Assembly (NCBI RefSeq): GCF_010435965.1
Contig: NZ_JAAGAA010000006.1
Coordinates: forward strand, 186,001-250,000
Length of the DNA: 64,000 bases
Reading direction: 5' to 3'
Source: Crenobacter caeni
GTDB lineage: Bacteria; Pseudomonadota; Gammaproteobacteria; Burkholderiales; Chromobacteriaceae
Of this stretch, positions 25,810 to 34,061 are shown in pieces. Each line of letters opens with the position of its first letter. The stretch's first letter is position 1. The notes under the pieces were generated by a model. It searched no databases. It worked only from the letters and a program-made list of their open reading frames with translations, and was not told the DNA's origin. A program made the position numbers and the translations under genes.

Positions 25810-28800
25810 TCAGCCGGCCGCTGGCGCGCTCGCCTCTGGGGCAGGCGACGCCACGCGGCCGGCCGTAAGCACCAGCGGCACGCCGTCCGCGTCGGCGCTG
25901 ACACCCTTGGCAGGGGCGAGCGTCACCCGGCTCGCCAGCGACGGGTCGGCCTCCAGCAGCGCGGCGCGGGCGGCGCGCGCGCGCGCGTCGGCCAGCGCCG
26001 TGAGCGAGGCGTCGTCGACGCGCTCGGCGGCGACCATCTCGTCAAGCAAGGTGCGGTAGCGCGCGTCGTCGTCCGGCAGCTCGACGATGCGCCTTAACAG
26101 CGCGACGCGGCCTATCTTGTCCGCGTACACCGACTTGATCGCCGCGCGCTGCGCCGCATCGGACAGGTCCGGCACCGGCAAGGGCTCGCCCGCGGGCGGC
26201 GCGAAACCCGCCGCGGTGAGCACCGCGCGGTCGACACGCGCACGCGCAAGCGCCACGCGGTCGGCCTTGGCGTCGAAGCCGCCGCCGATGGCCACCGTCA
26301 ACTGGCTGCGCCGCTCAAGCAGCTTCGCCAGCGTCGCGAGCTTCTCGCGCTCGGGCGGCGTCAGCGCCGCCTCGCCGGGCACCACATACACCTCGTCGAA
26401 ACCCTCGCCGCCCATCAGCGCAGCGAGCGCCCTAAACGGCGCGGTCGCCACCTTGACGATCACGTTGCGCACCGCCTGCCACACCAAGTGTCCGTAGCTG
26501 AACTTGGGGTCGTCCAGGCTGCCGGTCACCGGCAGGTCGAGGTCGATCACGCCATCGGCGTCCTCGAGCAGGGCTACCGCCAGCTTCAACGGCAAGCGGG
26601 TACCCTGGTAGTCCGGGATCTCCTTGCCGAGCTTCAGGGACTTGATGACCACCCGGTTGTCGGCGGTGAGCTTGCGCTTGTCGATCCGGTAGCCCAGGTC
26701 GACCGACAAGCGCCCGTCGTCGACCCGCCAGCCGGCGAAGTTCATCGAGTAGGGGTTGAGGCTGCCGACCGGGATATTGCGGAACGCGAGCTGCATGTCG
26801 AGGTCGTCGGTCACGGCGAAGGGCTGCAGGCGGCCGCGGATGCGCACGTCGCCGTATTCGTCGACGTCGCCGTCAAACGACACGGTCGCGCGCCGCCCGG
26901 GCGTGCTCGACAGGCCGAGCACGCTGCCGGAGAGATCATGGATGCGGGTGCCGAACACCGGCTGCATGCCCAGGTCGGCGAACTCGAGCGCGCCGCCGCT
27001 CACCTGCAGCGTGCGCAGGTTGAAGCGGTAGGCGTCTCCCTTGCCCGCCGGCGGCCTTGCTGCGCTATCCGGGCGGCCGGCGAAAAGCTTCTCGACATTG
27101 CTGCGGCGCTCCTTGTCGAGGATGAAGCGCGCGGTGGGCCGCGTGAGCCGCGCGCGCACAATGCTGACGCCTTGCGCGTCGGCACTGACCCCCTGCACGC
27201 CAAGGCGCTGCCACGCCAACAGCGGCTGGCGCTGGCCCGCTTCGAGCACCCGCAGGGTGTCGATACTGCCCGCGCCGCTCACCTGCCAGCGCGCGCCGTT
27301 TAGCCGCGCGTCGAGGTCGGCCGACACGCTGCCCGCGGCGAGCGTCAGCGGCGTGCCCGCGAGCGCGTACGGCGCGAAGGGCGGCAGCGGCAGCGCGTCG
27401 CCGCGCACGCGGGCCTGCATTGCCTCGCCGGCCAGGCGGCCGTCGACCGACAGCCGCCCTCGCCCTGCGCGCGCGTCGATGCGCGCGGCGACGCCGTCAC
27501 CGTCGGGCGCCGCCTGTCCCGCGATATCGGTCAGCTCGAACACCACCGGCCGCGCGACGCTGTCGTCCTGCCAGCGCACCCGGCTGTCCTGTAGCGTGAC
27601 GGACGGATAGCCAAGCTGCCACGCCGGCCCCGTCGCCTTACCGGATTTCGGGGCCGGGCTGGCCGTCTCGAACACCCGTCCGGCCTCAAGCTGGCCACCA
27701 CGCAGACGGCGTACGCGCGCGTCCAGCCCGGAAAGCTCGAGCGTCGAGAGCGAGGCGCGCGCCTTGGCACCGTCGACCCGCCCGCCGGCAAGGTTCGCCT
27801 CGGTGATCGTCAGCACCGGCTCGGCGCCCTCGCTGCCTATGCTTAACGCGCGAATTTGCCCGCCCGCCTCGTCGAGCGTGAAGTCGCCGCCCCTGTCCAG
27901 CCGGAAGCGGGCCGTGAGTTCCGGCGCGCTCGCGTTCACCTGCAAGGGCTGCACGAAACTGCGGTCGGTCAGCGCGTAATGGGTGTCGGCGAGCCGGATT
28001 TTCTGCAGCGCTACTTGCCAGCCGTTTTTGGCCTGCGGCTTGCCGGCCTCGGCCGCCTCGCGTGCGGGAAGGGCCGCGAGCCAGTCGATCAGCCCGTCCT
28101 GCCTTCGCATGCCCGCCAGGCGCAGCCCGTCGCCGCTGATCGTCGCGAAGCTGAGCGTACGCGCGGCCAGGTCCAGCGTGCCGCCCGTGAGCGCGAGCCG
28201 GCCAAGCGCCAGTTCACTGCGGGTTTCGGGTGCCGAGAGTTGCCAGTTGTCGAACGACACCGCCAGCGCCGAGAGCATAAGCTCAGGCGCGTCCTTCTCC
28301 AGCGAAAAGCGGTAAGCGGTGCTCGCCGACACGCTGCCCGCCGGGGGCGCGGCCAGGCGCAGGTGCGGCGCAAGCCACGGCCAGAACGACGCGGCCTTGA
28401 GCGCCGTGAGCGACAACGTGCCTTGCAGCTTGAGCGGAGAGAGCCCGCCACCGCCTTGCCAGGCAAGACGCGCGCCGTCCGGCAGCCGCGCGGCGAGCGA
28501 AACGCGGCCGTCGGCGCTTTCGGTCGACAAGTCACGTACGGCAAGGCTCAACCCTTGCGCGTCGAATTCGCGCAGGCTGCCCTGACGGTCGATCAGGCGC
28601 ACCCGCCCGTCCGCTACCGAAGCGTCGTCAACCGTCAGCCGCAAGGGCTCTTTAGCCGCATCAGGCGGCGCTGCCGGGCTCGCCACCTGGGCGAACCGCG
28701 CCCAGTTCCATTGCCCGTCAGCCGCGCGCTCGAGCGTGAGCGTAGGCGAAGCCAGCGTGAGTTCGGCCAGATCGACACGGCCGGTGACAAGCGGCCAGAA

Positions 28801-29103
28801 CGCGACGCGCACCCGCGCCCGCTCGCCGGCGACAAGTTCCGCGCCGCCCGCGTCGGCGAGCCGGTAGGGACCTATGGACGCCGCGAGCGCCCACGGTTCG
28901 ATTTCAACCTCGCCTAAGGCGAGCGTATAGCCGCGCGCCTGCGCCCACTGGCCCGCCTCGCGCGCGGCCCAGCCTGGCGCGAGCCAGCGCGCGGCGGCCG
29001 CGAACAACAGCAGCACCAGCAACAAGGCCAGTGCGCCCTGCCCCAGACGGCGCCAGGGACGGCGGGAGGAAGATGGCGCGTGCTGCGGGTCGGGTGCGGT
29101 CAT
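25810..29103 (-). CDS. DUF748 domain-containing (AsmA-like) envelope protein
   Basis: 1097 residues. An N-terminal membrane helix (about 20-40, GALALLLVLLLFAAAARWL) is followed by a very long periplasmic region with the DUF748 pattern: GPYRLADAGG, LASPTLTLERAADGQWNWAR and QVSGAGSIDTLRVLEAGQRQ. GLSSTPGRRATVSFDGDVDE and YGHLVWQAVRNVIVKVATAP occur near the C-terminal part. AsmA-like proteins span the periplasm and are linked to lipid transport and outer-membrane integrity; for this protein the role is inferred. Its start is 24 bases before copy B of the direct repeat, and copy A lies beyond its stop, so the gene is bracketed by the repeat pair. It appears to be transcribed alone. Confidence 0.85.
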   Translation of the reverse strand: MTAPDPQHAPSSSRRPWRRLGQGALALLLVLLLFAAAARWLAPGWAAREAGQWAQARGYTLALGEVEIEPWALAASIGPYRLADAGGAELVAGERARVRVAFWPLVTGRVDLAELTLASPTLTLERAADGQWNWARFAQVASPAAPPDAAKEPLRLTVDDASVADGRVRLIDRQGSLREFDAQGLSLAVRDLSTESADGRVSLAARLPDGARLAWQGGGGLSPLKLQGTLSLTALKAASFWPWLAPHLRLAAPPAGSVSASTAYRFSLEKDAPELMLSALAVSFDNWQLSAPETRSELALGRLALTGGTLDLAARTLSFATISGDGLRLAGMRRQDGLIDWLAALPAREAAEAGKPQAKNGWQVALQKIRLADTHYALTDRSFVQPLQVNASAPELTARFRLDRGGDFTLDEAGGQIRALSIGSEGAEPVLTITEANLAGGRVDGAKARASLSTLELSGLDARVRRLRGGQLEAGRVFETASPAPKSGKATGPAWQLGYPSVTLQDSRVRWQDDSVARPVVFELTDIAGQAAPDGDGVAARIDARAGRGRLSVDGRLAGEAMQARVRGDALPLPPFAPYALAGTPLTLAAGSVSADLDARLNGARWQVSGAGSIDTLRVLEAGQRQPLLAWQRLGVQGVSADAQGVSIVRARLTRPTARFILDKERRSNVEKLFAGRPDSAARPPAGKGDAYRFNLRTLQVSGGALEFADLGMQPVFGTRIHDLSGSVLGLSSTPGRRATVSFDGDVDEYGDVRIRGRLQPFAVTDDLDMQLAFRNIPVGSLNPYSMNFAGWRVDDGRLSVDLGYRIDKRKLTADNRVVIKSLKLGKEIPDYQGTRLPLKLAVALLEDADGVIDLDLPVTGSLDDPKFSYGHLVWQAVRNVIVKVATAPFRALAALMGGEGFDEVYVVPGEAALTPPEREKLATLAKLLERRSQLTVAIGGGFDAKADRVALARARVDRAVLTAAGFAPPAGEPLPVPDLSDAAQRAAIKSVYADKIGRVALLRRIVELPDDDARYRTLLDEMVAAERVDDASLTALADARARAARAALLEADPSLASRVTLAPAKGVSADADGVPLVLTAGRVASPAPEASAPAAG

Positions 29104-29126
29104 CGCGGAGGCTCCGGCGAGTGGTT

Positions 29127-29252
29127 CATGACAAAGTTACAACAACGGCACACAAAGAAGTACGATGGACTTGCGGTGCGGCGACAATCGCATACGATGT
29201 GGGTGCCGAAAATTTTAAACGGCCCGATCATTTTAACAGGACAAACACCATG
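29127..29252 (+). repeat. Diverged direct repeat, copy B
   Basis: Second copy of the element at 25631. It lies between the DUF748 gene start and the glutamine-synthetase-like gene and ends with AGGACAAACACC before an ATG at 29250. It probably holds the promoter of the downstream gene, with AT-rich blocks AAAATTTTAAAC and CATTTTAAC. Confidence 0.6.
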
Positions 29253-29414
29253 CCCCTGCTGGTTCCCTGGCCCGCCCCGCGCGAGACGCCCGGCAAAAGC
29301 CATGCCTTGAACGACGTGCTCAACGACCGCCGCGCCTTCCTTGCGCTGGCGAGCCGCCGCTACGCCCTGCTCAGCCCTGCCCGACGCGACACCAGCTCGG
29401 GCGCACATCCTTGA
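29250..29414 (+). CDS. Possible 54-residue leader peptide (hypothetical)
   Basis: An open frame from ATG at 29250, with AGGA nine bases upstream, to TGA at 29414. It ends 23 bases before the glutamine-synthetase-like gene. The product is rich in Ala, Arg and Pro (start MPLLVPWPAPRETPG) and has no recognisable domain. It may be a leader peptide or chance. Confidence 0.3.
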   Translation: MPLLVPWPAPRETPGKSHALNDVLNDRRAFLALASRRYALLSPARRDTSSGAHP

Positions 29415-29437
29415 TAGATAGTCCTTCCGGAGCAACC

Positions 29438-30787
29438 ATGAACGCAGAAGAACAAGCCCGCGCGATCAACGCGTGGCTGGACCAGAACCAGATCACCGAA
29501 ATCGAATGCCTGATCCCGGACATGACCGGGCTCGCCCGCGGCAAGATCGTGCCGCGCCACAAGTACAACCCCGCCGAAGGGCTGCGCCTGCCCGAAGCCG
29601 TCCTCTCGATGACGGTCACCGGCGACTACCCCGAACAGGATTTCACCGCGGTCTCCGACCCCGACATGCGCCTGGTGCCCGACTTCGCGACGCTGCGCCC
29701 GGTGCCGTGGGAAAAAGAGCCGACCGCGCAGATCATCCACGACTGCTACAACTTCGACGGCACGCCGGCCGAGCTTGCGCCGCGCAACGTGCTCAAGCGC
29801 ATCCTCAAGCTATACGAAGACGAAGGCCTGAAGGCCGTCGTCGCGCCCGAGATGGAGTTCTACCTGGTAGAGGTGCAGGCCGACGAGGACATCCCGCTCA
29901 CCCCGCCGGTAGGACGCACCCGCCGCACCGAAGCCGGCCGCCAGAGCTTCTCGATCGACGCCGTCAACGAATACGAAGGCATCTTCGACGTGATGTACGA
30001 CTGGTGCGAGGCGCAAGGCATCCAGCTTGACACGCTGATCCACGAGATGGGCACCGCGCAGATGGAGATCAACCTCGACCACGGCGACCCGCTCGAACTG
30101 GCCGACCAGGCCTTCCTGTTCAAGCGCACCGTGCGCGAGGTGGCGATCCGCCACAATATGTACGCGACCTTCATGGCCAAGCCGATGCAGGGCCAGCCGG
30201 GCAGCGCGATGCACCTGCACCAGAGCGTGGTCGACCTGGAAACCGGCCGCAACATCTTCTCGAACGAGGACGGCGGCCCATCCGACGCGTTCTTCCACTT
30301 CATCGGCGGCCTGCAGACCTTCCTGCCGCCGGCGATGCCGTTCTTCGCGCCGTATGTAAACTCGTACCGCCGCCTGTCGCGCTACACCTCGGCGCCGATC
30401 AACCTGAGCTGGGGCTTTGACAACCGCACCTGCGGCCTCAGGGTACCGCACTCGGTGCCGCAAGCGCGCCGCGTCGAGAACCGGCTGGCCGGCGTCGACG
30501 TCAACCCCTACCTCGCAATTGCCGCCAGCCTCGCCTGCGGCTATCTGGGGATGAAGCAGCGCGTACGACCGAGCGAGCCCCTCACCGGCAGCGCGTACGA
30601 GCAGCCGCACCAGTTGCCGCGCCACCTCGACGATGCGGTCGACCTGTTGCGCGGCTGCGAGCCACTCGCTGACGTGTTCGGCCGCCACTTCATCGAGACC
30701 TACGGCGCGATCAAGGAAGCCGAGTACCGCGAGTACTTCGACGTGATCAGCCCGTGGGAGCGCCGCTTCCTGCTGTTGCACGTGTAA
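29438..30787 (+). CDS. Glutamine synthetase-family protein (gamma-glutamylpolyamine synthetase-like)
   Basis: 449 residues. Catalytic-core motifs of the glutamine synthetase fold are present: APEMEFYLVE with metal-binding Glu residues, EMGTAQMEINLDHGD, GSAMHLHQSV with the substrate-side His, and RVENRLAGVDVNPYLAIAAS. The last motif and the absence of the adenylylation loop place it with PuuA/GlnA3-type enzymes, which join glutamate to putrescine or another amine for catabolism, rather than with housekeeping GlnA. ATG at 29438 has GGAG five bases upstream. No other puu genes are adjacent, so the amine substrate is not known. Confidence 0.85.
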   Translation: MNAEEQARAINAWLDQNQITEIECLIPDMTGLARGKIVPRHKYNPAEGLRLPEAVLSMTVTGDYPEQDFTAVSDPDMRLVPDFATLRPVPWEKEPTAQIIHDCYNFDGTPAELAPRNVLKRILKLYEDEGLKAVVAPEMEFYLVEVQADEDIPLTPPVGRTRRTEAGRQSFSIDAVNEYEGIFDVMYDWCEAQGIQLDTLIHEMGTAQMEINLDHGDPLELADQAFLFKRTVREVAIRHNMYATFMAKPMQGQPGSAMHLHQSVVDLETGRNIFSNEDGGPSDAFFHFIGGLQTFLPPAMPFFAPYVNSYRRLSRYTSAPINLSWGFDNRTCGLRVPHSVPQARRVENRLAGVDVNPYLAIAASLACGYLGMKQRVRPSEPLTGSAYEQPHQLPRHLDDAVDLLRGCEPLADVFGRHFIETYGAIKEAEYREYFDVISPWERRFLLLHV

Positions 30788-30795
30788 GCGGGGCC

Positions 30796-30821
30796 GTCCC
30801 GCCCGCAACTGCGGGCGGGAC
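30796..30821. terminator. Strong hairpin between convergent genes
   Basis: GTCCCGCCCGC and GCGGGCGGGAC pair perfectly around AACT between the convergent glutamine-synthetase-like and pagL genes. There is no T run on the plus strand, so it acts by structure if at all. Confidence 0.6.
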
Positions 30822-30824
30822 GCT

Positions 30825-31343
30825 TCAGAAGAAACGGCGGGCGAGCCCCAGTTCGATCAGGTCCAACCCGTCGTTCGGCTCGCTCATGTCCGCCTGCGAG
30901 TAATGCAGGTAGCGCAGGCTCAGCCGCCAGTCGTCGAAGTCGACGCCGACGCCCAGCCTGTCCACGAACTGGAAGTGCTGGCCGAGGCCGACCGGCCCCA
31001 GATGGTCGCGGCTGAACAGCGCACCGCCCACCCCTGCCTCGACAAACGGCGTCGCCGACGCCCCCGGAAAGCGCCACTGCAACAGGGGCGAGAGCGTGGC
31101 GAACCACGCCTGGTCGCTGTCCTGCCACACCCGACCGACCGACCCTTCAGCCAGCAGCACGAGCTCGCTGCCGCCGGCAAACGCATGCCGCCACGGCAAC
31201 TCGGTCGACAGCGCGACACGCACGCTGCCCGCACCATGGCTATCGGAAAACGCGCCGGCACCGGGCGCGACCTCGAAAAAGGACGCGGCGCCGGCTGCGC
31301 CGCACAACAGCGTGGTGAGCCAGGCCACGGCACAGGCTTTCAT
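30825..31343 (-). CDS. pagL: PagL-like lipid A 3-O-deacylase
   Basis: 172 residues: a signal peptide (MKACAVAWLTTLLCGAAGA) followed by an eight-strand outer-membrane barrel ending in Phe. PagL removes the acyl chain at position 3 of lipid A. The catalytic His-x-Ser is in RYLHYSQADM. The position equivalent to Pseudomonas Glu140 (14 residues after the His) is Asp here, in PNDGLDLIELG. GGAGGAG lies seven bases before ATG at 31343. The start is only 22 bases beyond the EmrB stop on the same strand, so it is probably the last gene of the efflux operon. Confidence 0.8.
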   Translation of the reverse strand: MKACAVAWLTTLLCGAAGAASFFEVAPGAGAFSDSHGAGSVRVALSTELPWRHAFAGGSELVLLAEGSVGRVWQDSDQAWFATLSPLLQWRFPGASATPFVEAGVGGALFSRDHLGPVGLGQHFQFVDRLGVGVDFDDWRLSLRYLHYSQADMSEPNDGLDLIELGLARRFF

Positions 31344-31365
31344 GCTTGCTCCTCCGGATTCAAGA

Positions 31366-32877
31366 CTATTCCTTCGCCGCGAACGGCGGCCGTGCGAACC
31401 ACACCAGCACGATCAGCAGCAGGAACAGGATGCTGAACAGCCAGAATATATCGCCCGCCGACATGAAGTAGGCCAGTTGTGTGGCCTGCTGGTTGACCTC
31501 GGCCAAAGCCTGCGGCGAAGTCGCGCCGCCCAGCGCCGCGCCCTGCTCCCGCCACAGCGCGTCGTACCGGCTGACCTTGTCGGTAAGGTCGCTGTGGTGG
31601 ACCGTCGCCAGGTTGTCCCACCAGGTCGTTAACAGCGACACGCCGACCGAACCTGACATGGTGCGCAGGAAGTTGCTCATGCTGGCGGCCGACGCCATGC
31701 GCTCGGGCGGCACCCGCGACAGGGTGATGGTGGTCAGCGGGATCAGGAAGCACGCGAGGCCCACCCCCTGCACGAACTGCGGCCAGGCGAGCCAGCCGAA
31801 GCTGATCGCCGGCGTGTAGTGCGTGCGCCAGTAAAAGCACACCGCGAACACCGCGAAGGCGAACGTCACCAGATAGCGCAGGTCGACGCGGTTCGCATAG
31901 CGGCCGATCAAGGGCGCGAGCAGCACCGGCATCAGGCCGATCGGCGCGGTGGCCAGCCCGGCCAGCGTGGCCGTGTAGCCCAGGTTCTCCTGCATCAGAA
32001 GCGGCAGCAACAGCACCGAGCCGAAATACATCAAAAAGCCCAGGCTGGTACACAGCACGCCGACGGTGAAGTTGCGGTCGCGAAAGAGGTCGAGGTCGAG
32101 CACCGGGTAAGGCTCGTCGCGCTCCCAGATCAAGAGGGCGACACCGCACACCGCCGCCACCAGCGCGAGCGCGATGATCTCGCCCGAATTGAACCAGTCT
32201 TTCTGGTTACCCAGATCGAGCATCACCTGCAGCGCGGAGACTGCCAGCACCAGCAAGGCGAGGCCGACCCGGTCGACCGGCAACTGCTCGGTCGGCGTCT
32301 CGCGCCCCTTCAGCTGCCAGGCGGACAGGCCGATCACCAGCGCGCCGATCGGCACGTTGATGAAGAAGATGCCACCCCACACCCAGTTGTCGGTGATCCA
32401 GCCGCCGAAGATCGGCCCGCAGATCGGCGCGATCACCACCATCATCGCCCACAGGGCGAGCGCCAGCCCCTGCTTTTCCTTCGGGTAGGTGGCCAAGAGC
32501 AGGCTTTGCGAGAGCGGGATCAGCGGGCCGGCCAGCGCGCCTTGCAGCACGCGGCAGAAGATCAGGATGTCGAGCGTCGGTGAGATGCCCGACAAGAAAG
32601 AGGTGGTCACGAAGCCGATGGTGGCGACCATGAACACGCGCACCTCGCCGAAGCGGCGCGCCACCCAGCCGGCGAGCAACACCGAAATCGCGTTGGAGAC
32701 GCCGAACGAGGTGATCACCCAGGTGCCCTCGGTCACCGAAGCGCCGAGGTCACCGGCGATGCTCGGCACCGCGACGTTGGTGATGGTGGTGTCGAGCACC
32801 TGCATGAAAGTCGCCAGCGCCAGCGCGATGGTCGCCCATACCCGGTTCATGCCCGCCAGCGGCGCGATGCGGCTCAC
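31366..32877 (-). CDS. emrB: DHA2-family drug:H+ antiporter (EmrB-like)
   Basis: 503 residues with 14 predicted membrane helices, the DHA2 type of major facilitator. Motif C-like and family segments are visible: LATFMQVLDTTITNVAVPSI, GTWVITSFGVSNAI, GWVARRFGEVR and FCRVLQGALAGPLIPLSQSL. It exports hydrophobic compounds with EmrA and an outer-membrane channel. The start is read as GTG at 32877: it gives an N-terminus with PLAG in the place of PLEG in E. coli EmrB, and it overlaps the EmrA stop as GTGA. ATG at 32850 would cut this off. Part of the operon OMF-emrA-emrB-pagL. Confidence 0.92.
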   Translation of the reverse strand: MSRIAPLAGMNRVWATIALALATFMQVLDTTITNVAVPSIAGDLGASVTEGTWVITSFGVSNAISVLLAGWVARRFGEVRVFMVATIGFVTTSFLSGISPTLDILIFCRVLQGALAGPLIPLSQSLLLATYPKEKQGLALALWAMMVVIAPICGPIFGGWITDNWVWGGIFFINVPIGALVIGLSAWQLKGRETPTEQLPVDRVGLALLVLAVSALQVMLDLGNQKDWFNSGEIIALALVAAVCGVALLIWERDEPYPVLDLDLFRDRNFTVGVLCTSLGFLMYFGSVLLLPLLMQENLGYTATLAGLATAPIGLMPVLLAPLIGRYANRVDLRYLVTFAFAVFAVCFYWRTHYTPAISFGWLAWPQFVQGVGLACFLIPLTTITLSRVPPERMASAASMSNFLRTMSGSVGVSLLTTWWDNLATVHHSDLTDKVSRYDALWREQGAALGGATSPQALAEVNQQATQLAYFMSAGDIFWLFSILFLLLIVLVWFARPPFAAKE

Positions 32878-34061
32878 TGCGCCCGGCCCTTCTGCTGCAG
32901 GGCGTCGGCGATGATCGCCTCGATGCGCGCGTCGGCGCCGGCGAGCTGCGCCGCGTACACGCCGGTCTGCGACACCGCCTGGCGCGGCGAGGCGGCCAAC
33001 GGCGCGAGCCGTGCGCCGCCGCGCTCGCGGGTGTCGACCGTCGCGTAAATCGACAGGCCGACCTGCAGCGGGTGCTTTTCCAGGTCGGCGCGCTCGAGCA
33101 CCACGCGTACCGGCAGGCGCTGCACCACCTTGATCCAGTTGCCGTTGGCGTTTTCCGGCGGCAACAGCGAAAACACGCTGCCGGTGCCCGCCGCGAGGCC
33201 GGCGACGCGGCCGTGGTAGCTGACGCCGCTGCCGTAGGCGTCCGCCGTCAGCGACACCGGCTGGCCGACGCGCAGGTTGGCAAGCTGGGTCTCCTTGAAG
33301 TTGGCGTTCACCCATACCGAGCCAAGCGGCACGATCGCCATCAGCGGCGTGCCCGGCGCGACCTCGGTACCGGCGGTGACCGAACGCTTGGCGATCAGCC
33401 CGGCGATAGGCGCGCGGATCTCGGTACGCGCGCGGTTCAGCCACGCCTCGCGCACGGCGTCGGCCGCCTCGCGCACCGCCGGGTAGTCGCGTACCGCGCC
33501 GGCCGCCGCCTGCGAGCGGGCCGAGGCGAGCGCCGCGCGCGCTGCCGCCAGCTCGGCGTCGGCGACCTGCACGCCCTGCTCGGCGTGCGCGACGGCCTCG
33601 GCCGGCACCGCGTCGCCACCGGCGGCGACGCGCCGGCGCGCAAGATCCGACTTGGCAAGCGCCAGCTGCGCCTCGCGGGCACGCACGTTGGCCACGGCCT
33701 GCTCGACGTCGGCGCGGCTGCTGCCGGCGCCCTGCACCGCGCGTGCCAGTGCCGACTCGGCCTTGCCAAGCGCGATGCGCGCGTCGCTGTCGTCCAGACG
33801 CGCGAGCAGCTCGCCCGCGACGACCCGGTCGGTATCGTTGACGTAGACGGCGGTCACCACGCCGGGGATGCGGCTGTTGACCTGACTGACGAAGCCGTCG
33901 ACGTAGGCGTCGTCGGTGCTCGCCTCGTAGCGCAGCACCAGCGCCCACCACGCGAGCACGCCGGCGCCGGCCAGGAGCAACAACAGGACAAACAGCCACA
34001 GGGTACGGCGCCGGCGCACCGGGTTGACCGCGCGCGCGGGCGTGGCGGGGGTATCGGACAT
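32874..34061 (-). CDS. emrA: Membrane fusion protein of efflux pump (EmrA-like)
   Basis: 395 residues: a short cytoplasmic tail with RRRR, one membrane helix (LWLFVLLLLLAGAGVLAWWA) and a periplasmic adaptor. YEASTDDAYVDGFVSQVNSR and IPGVVTAVYVNDTDRVVAGE mark the first lipoyl half, followed by a long Ala-rich coiled-coil hairpin, then APIAGLIAKRSVTAGTEVAP and VWVNANFKETQLANLRVGQP, typical of EmrA. It bridges EmrB and the outer-membrane factor. ATG at 34061 shares one base with the stop of the upstream gene (TGATG), and its stop overlaps emrB, so all three are translationally linked. Confidence 0.93.
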   Translation of the reverse strand: MSDTPATPARAVNPVRRRRTLWLFVLLLLLAGAGVLAWWALVLRYEASTDDAYVDGFVSQVNSRIPGVVTAVYVNDTDRVVAGELLARLDDSDARIALGKAESALARAVQGAGSSRADVEQAVANVRAREAQLALAKSDLARRRVAAGGDAVPAEAVAHAEQGVQVADAELAAARAALASARSQAAAGAVRDYPAVREAADAVREAWLNRARTEIRAPIAGLIAKRSVTAGTEVAPGTPLMAIVPLGSVWVNANFKETQLANLRVGQPVSLTADAYGSGVSYHGRVAGLAAGTGSVFSLLPPENANGNWIKVVQRLPVRVVLERADLEKHPLQVGLSIYATVDTRERGGARLAPLAASPRQAVSQTGVYAAQLAGADARIEAIIADALQQKGRAQ

